NCBI RefSeq assembly: GCF_014646095.1
Contig: NZ_BMMU01000026.1
Location: forward strand, 1 to 64,000
Reading direction: 5' to 3'
Length of the DNA stretch: 64,000 nucleotides
Source: Streptomyces lacrimifluminis
GTDB taxonomy: Bacteria; Actinomycetota; Actinomycetes; Streptomycetales; Streptomycetaceae
In this document: piece after piece, positions 41,402-49,624 of the stretch
How the letters are laid out: each line of letters starts with the position of its first letter
Numbering within the stretch: the first letter of the stretch is position 1
Made by a program: the position numbers and the translations under genes
The notes under the pieces: model-generated
Told to the model about the DNA's origin: nothing
The model's database searches: none
The model's input: the letters and a program-made list of their open reading frames with translations, nothing else

Positions 41402-42310
41402 ATGAAGTTCCAAGGAGTGCTCTTCTTTCCGGTCACGCCCTTCGGGGCGGACGGCTCGCTGGACGGGGAACGCCTCGCACAGCACATCGAGGCCGGGGTC
41501 ACCGCCGGAGCCGGCGGGGTGTTCGTCGCGTGCGGCACCGGCGAGTTCCACGCGCTGACACCCGCCGAGATCGGGGACGCGACCAGGATCGCGGTCACCA
41601 CGACGGCCGGTCGCGTCCCCGTCCTGGCCGCCGCGGGCGGTCCGGTGCCCGTCGCCGTCGACCAGGCCGCCCGTGTCCGGGAGGCCGGCGCCGACGGCAT
41701 CCTGCTGCTGCCGCCGTACCTGGTGACCGCACCGCAGCAGGGGCTCGTGCGGTACGCGCGTGAGGTGACGTCGGCCGCCGGACTGCCGGTGATCTTCTAC
41801 CAGCGCGGCACCGCACGCCTCACCGAGGCAACGGCCGCCGAGATCGCCGCCCTGCCCGGGGTCGTCGGCCTCAAGGACGGCATCGGCGACCTCGAACGCA
41901 TGCACCGCATCGTGCGCACCGTACGGGCGCGGCCCGGCGGCGAGGACTTCGCCTTCTTCAACGGGCTGCCGACCGCCGAGATGACGGCCGCCGCCTACCG
42001 GGGCATCGGCGTCGGCCTGTACTCGTCCGCCGTGTTCGCCTTCGCCCCGGAGATCGCCACCGCGTTCCACCGGGCGCTGGGGGAGGGCGACGAGGCCCTG
42101 GTCACGAAGCTCCTAGACGAGTTCTACTGCCCGCTCGTCGAACTCCGCGACGAGGTACCGGGATACGCGGTGTCGCTGGTCAAGGCCGGCGTCACCCTCC
42201 GGGGCCTGGACGTCGGCGGCGTCCGGGCACCCCTGCTCGACCCGACGCCGGAGCACGTGGCCCGGCTGGCGAAACTCATCGACAACGGTCTGGAGGCGGT
42301 CCGCGCATGA
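41402..42310 (+). CDS. kdgD: 5-dehydro-4-deoxyglucarate dehydratase
   Basis: 302 residues of the DHDPS/NAL class I aldolase superfamily. GTGEF at residues 45-49, the catalytic Tyr133 (IFYQRG) and Schiff-base Lys158 (VVGLKDGIGD) are all visible, and the FFPVTPF start and DLERMHRIV region are those of 5-dehydro-4-deoxyglucarate dehydratases, which convert that compound to 2,5-dioxopentanoate, CO2 and water. The ATG has GAGGGAG upstream. The next gene, glucarate dehydratase, makes its substrate and starts within its stop codon. Confidence 0.93.
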   Translation: MKFQGVLFFPVTPFGADGSLDGERLAQHIEAGVTAGAGGVFVACGTGEFHALTPAEIGDATRIAVTTTAGRVPVLAAAGGPVPVAVDQAARVREAGADGILLLPPYLVTAPQQGLVRYAREVTSAAGLPVIFYQRGTARLTEATAAEIAALPGVVGLKDGIGDLERMHRIVRTVRARPGGEDFAFFNGLPTAEMTAAAYRGIGVGLYSSAVFAFAPEIATAFHRALGEGDEALVTKLLDEFYCPLVELRDEVPGYAVSLVKAGVTLRGLDVGGVRAPLLDPTPEHVARLAKLIDNGLEAVRA

Positions 42311-43617
42311 CCGGCAGCAAGAGCCGCGGCATGAACGACGACAGGAGTACGAACGTGACTGGCACCGGAGTCGGCACCCGGATCCGCGAACTCGTCGTCA
42401 CCCCCATCGCGTTCGGCGACCCGCCGCTGCTCAACGCCGACGGGGTGCACCAGCCGCTCGCCCTGCGCTGCATCCTCCAACTCGTCCTGGAGGACGGCAC
42501 GGTGGGCCTCGGCGAGTCACCCGGAGGCAGCGTCCGCCTCACCCGGCTCCAGGAGGCCGCGAAGGTCGTCGTCGGCATGGACGTCTTCGACACGACAGCC
42601 GTCGCCGCCGCGATCGATGCCGTCCTGTCGCCGACGGTGCCCCGGTCCCACGACCGCGGCTGGGCCACCTCGGCCATCGAGGTGGCCTGTCTCGACGCCC
42701 AGGGAAAGCTGCTCGGCCGCCCGGTCAGCGACCTGCTCGGCGGCAGGGTCCGGGACGCTGTGCCGTTCGCCGCGTACCTCTTCTACAAGTGGGCCGAACA
42801 CCCCGCCCTCGACGGCCGTGAGGCCATCGGCGACGCATGGGGCGAGGCCCTCGACCCGGCCGGGGTCGTCGAACAGGCCCGCCTGATGCAACAGCGGTAC
42901 GGGTTCACCTCGTTCAAGCTCAAGGGCGGTGTCTTCCCGCCCGACGAGGAGATCGCCGCGATGAACGCCCTCGCTGAGGCGTTCCCCGGGCAGGCCCTGC
43001 GCCTGGACCCCAACACCGCCTGGACGGTGGAGACCTCGAAGCAGGTCGCCCGTGAACTCGACGGCGTCATCGAGTACTTGGAGGACCCGACCGCCACCAT
43101 CCCCGGTATGGCCGAGGTCGCGAAGGACGCGCCGATGCCTCTCGCCACCAACATGTGCGTGATCGCCTGGGAACATCTGCGCCCCGCCGTCGAACAGAAC
43201 GCGATCCAGGTCCTCCTCACCGACCACCACTACTGGGGCGGACTGCGCCGGACCCGGGAACTCGCCGCCGTCTGCGAGGCGTTCGGCATCGAGCTGTCCA
43301 TGCACTCCAACTCGCACCTGGGTATCAGTCTCGCCGCGATGGCCCACGTCGGCGCCGCCATTCCCCACCTCGCGCACTCCTGCGACACGCACTACCCGTG
43401 GAACTCGGCCGACGACGTCATCGTCCCCGGCGTCATCGAGGTCCGCGACGGCGCGGTGAAGGTGCCGACCGGCCCCGGCCTGGGCGTCGCCCTCGACCCC
43501 GACGCCCTCGACCGGGCCCACCGCCGCTACCTCGACTCCGGGATCCGGGACCGTGACGACACCGGCTACATGCGGCGGATCCGCCCGGAGTTCGAGCGGC
43601 GGCTTCCGCGCTGGTGA
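42307..43617 (+). CDS. gudD: Glucarate dehydratase (enolase superfamily)
   Basis: 436 residues. The enolase-superfamily barrel is clear: FKLKGGV at 203-209 carries the KxK catalytic lysines, DPN at 234-236 the first metal ligand, and HSNSHLGIS with His337 the other base, the arrangement of glucarate dehydratase. It removes water from D-glucarate (or L-idarate) to give 5-dehydro-4-deoxyglucarate. The start at ATG 42307 overlaps the stop of kdgD; an internal ATG at 42331 is possible. Together with kdgD and the transporter it makes a complete uptake-to-2,5-dioxopentanoate route; the last dehydrogenase to 2-oxoglutarate is not in the window. Confidence 0.94.
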   Translation: MTGSKSRGMNDDRSTNVTGTGVGTRIRELVVTPIAFGDPPLLNADGVHQPLALRCILQLVLEDGTVGLGESPGGSVRLTRLQEAAKVVVGMDVFDTTAVAAAIDAVLSPTVPRSHDRGWATSAIEVACLDAQGKLLGRPVSDLLGGRVRDAVPFAAYLFYKWAEHPALDGREAIGDAWGEALDPAGVVEQARLMQQRYGFTSFKLKGGVFPPDEEIAAMNALAEAFPGQALRLDPNTAWTVETSKQVARELDGVIEYLEDPTATIPGMAEVAKDAPMPLATNMCVIAWEHLRPAVEQNAIQVLLTDHHYWGGLRRTRELAAVCEAFGIELSMHSNSHLGISLAAMAHVGAAIPHLAHSCDTHYPWNSADDVIVPGVIEVRDGAVKVPTGPGLGVALDPDALDRAHRRYLDSGIRDRDDTGYMRRIRPEFERRLPRW

Positions 43618-43666
43618 GGACGGGCAAGGAGGGAGGGGGCCGGGCGTCGGGCAAAGTCCCGGCGCC

Positions 43667-43672
43667 TAGACT
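43667..43672 (+). promoter_or_regulatory. -10 element TAGACT for a probable leaderless transcript
   Basis: TAGACT ends 7 bases before the ATG of the next gene, and there is no ribosome-binding site. This spacing puts the transcription start at or next to the A of ATG, as in many Streptomyces leaderless mRNAs. Confidence 0.6.
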
Positions 43673-43679
43673 CCGGCCC

Positions 43680-44072
43680 ATGGACGACACCAGCACCCTC
43701 GACCGGCTCGGCGCGGGCAAGTACCTGCTGATCACCAGCTACCGCAGAAACGGCACGCCCGTCGCCACTCCGGTCTGGGTGGTGCGGGACGGTGACGCGC
43801 TCGGTGCCTGGTCGGCGGCGGACGCCTGGAAGGTGAAGCGGATCCGCAACCGGGCCGACGTCCTCGTCGGCCCCTGCGACGTCCGCGGCAACCCGACCGG
43901 TGAATCGGTACCCGGCACCGCCGAGATCCTCGACCAGCCCGCCACCGACGTCTACCGGCAGCTCCTCGCCCGCAAGTACGGAGTGCTGGGCCGTCTCACC
44001 CTGTTCGGCAGCCGCCTGCGGCGTGGGAAGACGGGCACGGTCGGGATCCGGATCACTCTCGGAAAAAGCTGA
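43680..44072 (+). CDS. PPOX-class F420-dependent protein
   Basis: 130 residues of the pyridoxamine-oxidase-like split-barrel fold, F420-binding type. Features: YLLITSYRRNGTPVATPVWVV, AWKVKRIRNRADVLVGPCDVRGNPTG (binding loop with the conserved Lys/Arg) and the final VGIRITLG. Such cytosolic enzymes reduce a range of compounds with F420H2. Start at ATG directly after TAGACT. It follows the glucarate operon by 62 bases but probably has its own promoter. It ends in a hairpin. Confidence 0.9.
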   Translation: MDDTSTLDRLGAGKYLLITSYRRNGTPVATPVWVVRDGDALGAWSAADAWKVKRIRNRADVLVGPCDVRGNPTGESVPGTAEILDQPATDVYRQLLARKYGVLGRLTLFGSRLRRGKTGTVGIRITLGKS

Positions 44073-44112
44073 AGGTGGGACCGCGCCCGGCAGAGGCAGC
44101 GGTCCCACCTTC
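44071..44112. terminator. Perfect 14-bp bidirectional terminator hairpin
   Basis: GAAGGTGGGACCGC and GCGGTCCCACCTTC pair without mismatch around a 14-base loop. It begins inside the stop codon of the PPOX gene and lies 12 bases beyond the end of the convergent hydrolase gene. Confidence 0.9.
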
Positions 44113-44124
44113 GGACACGCACTC

Positions 44125-46914
44125 CTACGACGCGTCCAGCAGCGTCCCCAGGAACTCGGGCCCAGGCACCGGCTCGCCCGTCTCCTCGTCGAAGTCGGCC
44201 ACCCGCAGCCGCACCGACTCCTCCGGCTCCGCCACCGTGTCCGTGACTGTCCGCACGCTCAGGTCCCCGGTCAACTGGCCCGGTGGAATGGAGACATACA
44301 GATAGATCCCCTCCACCTGTGACAACGGCCGTTCCGGCAGCGGCGACTCACCGGATACGTCCTCCAGCCACGCCGGGTCGACGTCCGTGGTGGACAGTTC
44401 GGCTCCGCCGGTCACCGGCAGCACCTCCAGAACCGAGTACAGCTCGGTGCCGGAGGGCGCCGACAGTGTCGCGCGCCAGGTCAGCCGCTGCCCCTCGGTG
44501 ACCCGGTCCGCGACGGGGGTGACGGTGACCGTGGGCCGGGGGTCGTCGTTCTCGACGGTCACCCCACCGCTGTACGAGCCGACGACCGCACCGCGCACCG
44601 CCTTCACGAACACGCTGCGCCAGACGTCGTAGTCGTACAGCGTGTCCCCCTTCACCGCCACCGCCACGTCGATGCTCTGCTCGCCCGGGCGCACCGTGAC
44701 CAGTCGGCTGGTCATCGTGTCCGTCCCGGGATTCTGGACGTAGAGCCGGACCGTGCCGCCACCCTGCCCGGCGATCCGGACCGGCACGCGGTAGGTACGG
44801 GTTCCAAAGTCGCCCTCCTTGACGGTCAGCCGTCCGAGGTCGACGCGCGGCAGCGTGGCCGGGCGCACCACGGGGGTGCCGGGGCGCCAGCCCCAGGTGT
44901 CGATCAGCCAGGCCTGCCCCGCACGGCTGCGCGGAGTCAGCTCCACGCTGCGCACCTTGCGCAGGTCGAGCCCGGCCCGGGCGGCGGCGGACAGCGGTAC
45001 GCGGACCTCCCGCGCCCAGTACGAGGCCGTCCGCGCGCTTCCGGGCAACCCGTCCACGCGGACCCGGCCGAGCGTGGCGCGCTTGCCGGCGCTGTCCGTG
45101 ACGGACACGTCCAGCTGGGTTCCGGATGTGTTGGGCGGCACGATGACGCGCAGGGCGAGGGCCTTGGCGCCGCCGAGGGACACCGGTCGCCCGGGGTTCA
45201 CCCGCACCGCGGTACCGGGCTGCGACCACTTGACGGCGACCGCCCGGCGACCCACCTCCCGCTCCGTGACCCAGCCCGCGAAGTGCGGGGACTGGCCGGC
45301 GTCAGCGGCCAGACACCTGACCGAAGGACGGTCGTCCACGGCCGAGCACAGACGTCCACCGGCGCCCTGCACGGTCACCGCACCGTCCGGCAGGATGCCG
45401 GCCGAACGGTTCCCGCCCACCGCGTGCGCGAGGACCCGCGCCGGGTCGGCGGACGGCGCCCGCTTGCCGGAGCCGTCGAGCAGCGGACGTACCCGGTCGT
45501 CGCCCGCGACGAACAGCCGGGCCGCCGCCGCGACGTAGGAGGCGCCCGCCTTGTGCTGCTGGTCGGCGGTCAGCCGGGTCCTGGTGCCCACGTCGCACAC
45601 CGGGTCCCGGTCCTCCGGGTCCGACCAGAAGTCGTCGTCCGCCGGTGCCTGCGCCTGGCCCGGCGTCCACTCGGTGTTGAAGTAGTTGTGGTTGGCGCCG
45701 ACCATGTAGACCGCGCTGTGCAGCGCGGCGCCGCGGCTGATCCCGCGGGTGCCGTCGACCGCCAACTCGCCCTGGAGATCGGACACATCGCCGTCGCAGC
45801 CGGGCAGAATCGTCAGCGACGGCACATCGGCGACCGGGTTCTGTCCGAAGATCGTCGGGCCGATGAGGACGGTGCCCCGGATGTTCCAGCGCACCGGGCC
45901 GCCATACCCGTCCTGGTCGGCCGGCGGCCGGTACAGGCTGTCCATCGCGGCGCGGTTGACGCCCTCGCCGCCCCGTGAGTGGCCGACCAGCAGCACCCGT
46001 GAGAGGTCTGCCGTCGGCGCGGTACGGACGATCGCCGGCGCGGAGGGGCGGTTCGCCGCCCAGCCGGCCCAGCGGGCGAGATGCTGCCGGACGAGGGAGG
46101 AGCGGGCCTGGGCCCCGGCGTCCTCGATCACGCCGTCCTGGGCGTTGATGCCGTTGGCGGAGATCGACACCGTCACATAGCCCTGGGACGCCAGGAGTTT
46201 CTGGTCGCGCAGATAGCCCCGGTAGCTCGGGATCTGCTTCTCGCCGGCCGGGCAGGGCCACTCGCCGCTGACGTTGTCGCTGCCGGGCTTGTAGCAGGTG
46301 GAGTGGCGTCCGTGCAGGAACAGCGCCAGCGGCCTGCGGCCGGTGGCCCCGGTCGGGGCGACCACCACGGCCTTCATCTCCACCGGCACGGGCATCCCGG
46401 GAAGTTTCACCGAGTCGAGTGTGTACTCGCCCGAGACCGTACGGAACGAGCCCGGCTTGCCGGGGTCGACGGGATTGGCCGGCGCCGGGGCGGGCGGAGC
46501 GACCGGCGCGCGGTGCCCGTCCGGGACCGCCGCGAGCCCCGCAGCGTCCAACCGGCGTCCACCGGCGTGTACTTGGAGATCCTCGAACGCCTTGGCACCC
46601 TTGAGGCCGCCCGCCTTCAGGGCCTCTTCCAGCGGAAGGCGGAACGTCCGGCCGTCCTTCGCCGCCAGGGGCCGGCCGAGCAGCCGGTCACCCGCGTAGA
46701 ACTCGACACGCGCGTCACCCATCGGTACCGGTCTGCCGGAGCGCCAGACGAGCTGCCGCTGCGCTCCGTCACCGGTGAACGTCCAGCCCGGGGGCAGTTG
46801 TTCGGCCGCGACCTGCGACCGGGCCGGCTGCTGTGCCTGCGCCCATCCCGGCGATCCCCCCACCACCGCGATCACCGCCGCAGCGGTGACCCATATTCGC
46901 CGCGCACGTAGCAA
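44125..46914 (-). CDS. Large secreted alpha/beta hydrolase with C-terminal beta-sandwich region
   Basis: 929 residues. A TTG start preceded by a strong AGGAGGAG seven bases upstream is chosen; the open frame extends 40 codons more without such a site. A signal peptide ends at AQAQ. Residues about 165-460 form an alpha/beta hydrolase: PLALFLHGRHSTCY (oxyanion region), nucleophile Ser313 in VGHSRGGEGVN, acid near LTILPGCDGDVSD, histidine in VGANHNYFNTEW. A C-terminal Calx-beta-like or Ig-like region (TVKEGDFGTRTYRVPV, TVENDDPRPTVTV, VTEGQRLTW) makes up about the last 250 residues. Substrate unknown; extracellular. Confidence 0.82.
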   Translation of the reverse strand: MLRARRIWVTAAAVIAVVGGSPGWAQAQQPARSQVAAEQLPPGWTFTGDGAQRQLVWRSGRPVPMGDARVEFYAGDRLLGRPLAAKDGRTFRLPLEEALKAGGLKGAKAFEDLQVHAGGRRLDAAGLAAVPDGHRAPVAPPAPAPANPVDPGKPGSFRTVSGEYTLDSVKLPGMPVPVEMKAVVVAPTGATGRRPLALFLHGRHSTCYKPGSDNVSGEWPCPAGEKQIPSYRGYLRDQKLLASQGYVTVSISANGINAQDGVIEDAGAQARSSLVRQHLARWAGWAANRPSAPAIVRTAPTADLSRVLLVGHSRGGEGVNRAAMDSLYRPPADQDGYGGPVRWNIRGTVLIGPTIFGQNPVADVPSLTILPGCDGDVSDLQGELAVDGTRGISRGAALHSAVYMVGANHNYFNTEWTPGQAQAPADDDFWSDPEDRDPVCDVGTRTRLTADQQHKAGASYVAAAARLFVAGDDRVRPLLDGSGKRAPSADPARVLAHAVGGNRSAGILPDGAVTVQGAGGRLCSAVDDRPSVRCLAADAGQSPHFAGWVTEREVGRRAVAVKWSQPGTAVRVNPGRPVSLGGAKALALRVIVPPNTSGTQLDVSVTDSAGKRATLGRVRVDGLPGSARTASYWAREVRVPLSAAARAGLDLRKVRSVELTPRSRAGQAWLIDTWGWRPGTPVVRPATLPRVDLGRLTVKEGDFGTRTYRVPVRIAGQGGGTVRLYVQNPGTDTMTSRLVTVRPGEQSIDVAVAVKGDTLYDYDVWRSVFVKAVRGAVVGSYSGGVTVENDDPRPTVTVTPVADRVTEGQRLTWRATLSAPSGTELYSVLEVLPVTGGAELSTTDVDPAWLEDVSGESPLPERPLSQVEGIYLYVSIPPGQLTGDLSVRTVTDTVAEPEESVRLRVADFDEETGEPVPGPEFLGTLLDAS

Positions 46915-47095
46915 CGGTCTCCTCCTCCTGGCCTTGCTCAGGAGCCCCGGATCCCCGACGGCCCCTCTCGCCCCGAAGGACGGGATCAAGGACCTGTGGG
47001 TTGCCTGTGGAGGAGAATCAACGGGGGTGCGCAACGGGGCGGTCGGGGAAGCGGGGACCGCGTGTCGCGTCCATACGCGGGGAGTTGACGGTGTG

Positions 47096-47506
47096 TCAGA
47101 TCCAGGCGCGGTACGGCTCGTCGAGCAGCTGGAACACCGGCTCGCCGCGCACCGGGTCCTTCGCCGTCGACAGCCGGACCCGGTCCCCGCTGTGAATGCC
47201 GGCGGCCGGGCCCATCACCCGGCCGCGGACGACGAAGCCCTCGGCCATCTCGACCAGCGACACATTGCGCGCACCCGGCGTGTTCCGGTTGACCACCGTG
47301 GCGTGCCGGACCGTGCCCGTGCCCGCGCTGCGCTCCGTGCGCAGGTCGCTGCCCGCGCAGACGGGGCAGAGCAACCGGTGGTACATGGCGCTGGCGCACC
47401 AGCCGCAGCGCTGGAAGACAAGGGTGTTCGTGTCGGCGGGGGCGTCGAGCAGGCCCGTGGCGGAACCGACGGTCATAGGACGCGTGGCGCCTAGTGAGTG
47501 GTACAC
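47096..47506 (-). CDS. DUF35 Zn-ribbon/OB-fold protein
   Basis: 136 residues. The N-terminal zinc ribbon has CGWCASAMYHRLLCPVC (two CxxC pairs), followed by an OB fold (SAGTGTVRHATVVNR, VSLVEMAEGFVVRGRVMG, VRLSTAKDPVRGEPVFQLL). Such proteins partner thiolases or acyl-CoA enzymes, usually encoded next to them; here no thiolase is present. An internal ATG at residue 11 (MTVGSATG) could be the true start. A TetR gene lies upstream on the same strand, and shared operator-like sites suggest it is the regulator. Confidence 0.88.
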   Translation of the reverse strand: MYHSLGATRPMTVGSATGLLDAPADTNTLVFQRCGWCASAMYHRLLCPVCAGSDLRTERSAGTGTVRHATVVNRNTPGARNVSLVEMAEGFVVRGRVMGPAAGIHSGDRVRLSTAKDPVRGEPVFQLLDEPYRAWI

Positions 47507-47579
47507 GGTGTCATCTCCCTGCGCTCGGCCTGAATCCGAAGTGCGCGGTTCGCCGTGCCACCGTGCACGGCCTCAGGCT

Positions 47580-47596
47580 ATGGCACTCAGTGTCAT
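47580..47596. promoter_or_regulatory. Operator ATGGCACTCAGTGTCAT before the DUF35 gene
   Basis: A 17-base near-perfect palindrome (one mismatch in 8-base arms around C) lies about 74 bases before the DUF35 start. The same core GGCACTCAGTG recurs at 48383 in front of the TetR gene, so this is the probable TetR binding site. Confidence 0.7.
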
Positions 47597-47617
47597 GCGT
47601 AAAGGTACTGCGTACCC

Positions 47618-48352
47618 TCAATTCTGAGGGCGGGTGGTGAGCGCGGACTCGATCTCCTGGACGACCCGCCACATCGGCACCCCGCGCCGCGAGACCACGA
47701 TCACCACGTCCTCGGACGCGGACTCGGACTCTGACCCGGGTCCGGGGCCGGGGCCGGGTTCGTCCCGGTCCAGGGGCGTGGGCGGGGTGCCGAACGTGGC
47801 CTTCACCAGGTCCAGGGCGTGGTCCACCGCAGTGGTCGCGTCGCCCTGTCCGTCCGAACGCAGCCAGGAGCGCAGGGCGTTGTTGTGGGCCGCGACGACC
47901 GCCGCCGCGATCACGTCGGCCTGGAGTGTCCCGTCGGGCCGGTCGGCGAACCGCCCGCGCAGATACGCGGCCAGGGCGCGCTGGTACCGCCAGACCACCG
48001 ACAGTTCGGACGCCCGCAGCCCGGGGACCTTCTTGGTGAGGCGGTAGCGCTGGACGGAGAAGGCCGGGTTCTCGGCGTACATGAGCAGGACCATACGGGC
48101 GGCGTCGCACACCCTTCCGACCGGATCCGCGTCCTCGGCGCTTGCGGCGAGATGTGCCGTCATGTCGGCGAGGCACCGCTCGTGGTCGGGGAAGACCACG
48201 TCCTCCTTGGCGGGGAAGTAGCGGAAGAACGACCGGCGCCCCACCCCGGCCAAAGCCACGATGTCGTCCACGGTGGTCTGCTCGTAGCCCCGTTCCAGGA
48301 AAAGCTGGAAGGCCGCCGCGACCAGGGCGTCCCGCATGGGCGGTTTGGTCAT
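47618..48352 (-). CDS. TetR-family regulator
   Basis: 244 residues. The helix-turn-helix is RDALVAAAFQLFLERGYEQTTVDDIVALAGVGRRSFFRYFPAKEDVVF. The ligand domain is typical, but the C-terminus has an extra acidic/Gly linker (DEPGPGPGPGSESESASED) and a short tail (VVIVVSRRGVPMWRVVQEIES) not usual in TetR proteins. It probably has a leaderless mRNA: TAGTTT ends 7 bases before the ATG and no ribosome-binding site is seen. Operator-like sites lie in its own promoter and before the DUF35 gene. Confidence 0.9.
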   Translation of the reverse strand: MTKPPMRDALVAAAFQLFLERGYEQTTVDDIVALAGVGRRSFFRYFPAKEDVVFPDHERCLADMTAHLAASAEDADPVGRVCDAARMVLLMYAENPAFSVQRYRLTKKVPGLRASELSVVWRYQRALAAYLRGRFADRPDGTLQADVIAAAVVAAHNNALRSWLRSDGQGDATTAVDHALDLVKATFGTPPTPLDRDEPGPGPGPGSESESASEDVVIVVSRRGVPMWRVVQEIESALTTRPQN

Positions 48353-48359
48353 GGTCGGG

Positions 48360-48423
48360 AAACTAGCATCAGACCGGGTTCGATGGCACTCAGTGCGCTA
48401 CCGCTGGGGAACTGAGTGCACTC
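48360..48423 (-). promoter_or_regulatory. TetR promoter with operator-like sites
   Basis: On the minus strand TAGTTT (48365-48360) is the likely -10. Upstream, ATGGCACTCAGTG begins at 48383 and matches the site before the DUF35 gene, overlapping the expected -35. A further related element ACTGAGTGCACTC starts at 48411. The arrangement fits negative autoregulation. Confidence 0.6.
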
Positions 48424-48440
48424 CGGGTCCTGTGGACGGC

Positions 48441-48515
48441 TCACACGAGAGTGACCTCCACCGGCAGCTCCTTGATCCCGTTGACGAGGTTCGCGCGTGC
48501 CCGGGGAACAGCAAG
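48441..48515 (-). pseudogene. Relic of a cytochrome P450 C-terminus
   Basis: The last 25 codons (RLAVPRARANLVNGIKELPVEV and a stop) resemble the final strand pair of Streptomyces P450s, which end in ...LRLAV...NG..ELPVxW. The rest of the frame upstream has no P450 features: no heme-cysteine motif is visible. It is a remnant of a deleted gene. Confidence 0.6.
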
Positions 48516-48575
48516 GCGCGGGTGGTGCCTTGACGCGGGCGAGCTGCTCGGGTCCTGGAGGAGGGCCGCCGTCGG

Positions 48576-48697
48576 GCCCGGGCACTGTTCCTGTCCCCGC
48601 GGACCGTGCACAGCCACATCGAGCATCCGCTCGCAAGACCGGCGCCGCCTCCCGCGCCGAGGCCACCGCTCTCGCGGTCCGCGACGGCTGCTGCGCC
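48576..48697 (+). pseudogene. Relic of a LuxR-type helix-turn-helix
   Basis: ARALFLSPRTVHSHIEH (48576 on) is the second half of a LuxR DNA-binding domain. The next part (ARKTGAASRAEATALAVRDG) continues the same domain in another frame after a shift near 48628. The first half of the domain is missing. A decayed regulator. Confidence 0.7.
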
Positions 48698-48890
48698 CGA
48701 CCCCGGACCACCTCGACCACTTCGTCGAGCGGGGCAAGCCGGGCGGGAGCGGCGACGGACGCCGGGCTACCCACAACCTCCCCCCGCCGCACTGAACTTG
48801 GCGGCCCCTGACCACGTATCACTCCACGGAGCCGAACGGCATCGTCGTACGCGGCTCGTGTGGAGTCCGTAGGCAGGGAAGGGGAGCAGA

Positions 48891-49586
48891 GTGTCGACAC
48901 CGCCCGCACCGGGCCGGCCGGAAGGCCGCCGACCCCTGGAACCGACGCGCGTGGTGCGCCGTCGCCGCACCGAGGCACTGGCGCAGCTCATGCGGGAGCA
49001 CGAGGAGGCGATGGCCGGGATCCCGGAGGGCTACGAGTCCGTGCCCCTGCCCCGGCCCGCCCCCCGGCCAGCGCCCCGACCCGCGCGCGGGGCCGAGGAC
49101 GCGACGGAGGAGTTGCCCCCCGTGTCCCGCCGTCGGCGTGTCGAACGGGCGGAACCCGCCGGCCGGGGCTTCGGGTTCGGCCCGAACCTGCGCAGGGCCG
49201 CCGTCGTGGTCGCCGTCGGCGCGGCGGCCCTGGTCGGCTTCGGGTCGGCCCTGCTGCTCCCGGACAGGGCCGAGGGTGAGGAGGCCCGGCCGGCCCCCTC
49301 GGTCACCTCGACCACCGCCCCCGCCCAGTCGGCGCCCGCTGCGGCCGACCCGGACGGCCCGGGCACCCTTCGTGAGGGGAGCAGCGGCCCCGAGGTGACC
49401 GAGCTGCAGGAACGTCTGCTGCGCATCCCGGACGTCTACACCGAAGGCGCCACGAGCGGCAGTTACGACACCGCCCTCACCGAGGCCGTGGCCCGCTTCC
49501 AGCTCTGGTACGGCATCCGAGGCGACGAGACGGGTGTCTACGGCGACGACACGCGCAAGGACCTGGAGTCCCGTACGGCGTCCTGA
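48891..49586 (+). CDS. Membrane protein with extracytoplasmic peptidoglycan-binding domain
   Basis: 231 residues. A cytosolic N-terminal part of about 100 residues is rich in Arg and Pro (with a repeated PAPRPAPRPA segment), then a membrane helix at about 102-122 (AAVVVAVGAAALVGFGSALLL), an Ala/Ser/Pro linker, and a C-terminal PG_binding_1 domain (LREGSSGPEVTELQERLLRI to YGDDTRKDLESRT). The GTG start has GGGGAG four bases upstream. The cytosolic segment may bind another protein. Common Streptomyces plan, function unknown. It lies next to the decayed region. Confidence 0.87.
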   Translation: MSTPPAPGRPEGRRPLEPTRVVRRRRTEALAQLMREHEEAMAGIPEGYESVPLPRPAPRPAPRPARGAEDATEELPPVSRRRRVERAEPAGRGFGFGPNLRRAAVVVAVGAAALVGFGSALLLPDRAEGEEARPAPSVTSTTAPAQSAPAAADPDGPGTLREGSSGPEVTELQERLLRIPDVYTEGATSGSYDTALTEAVARFQLWYGIRGDETGVYGDDTRKDLESRTAS

Positions 49587-49624
49587 ATGCCCGTGCGGCA
49601 GCCGAGCGGGCCCGTGTCGCGGGT

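Noticed and set aside
48349..48978. A long minus-strand frame across the relic region as a new gene
   Set aside because: It has no ribosome-binding site, overlaps the peptidoglycan-binding gene start and mixes shadows of the P450 relic; only the last codons of a different minus frame resemble P450.
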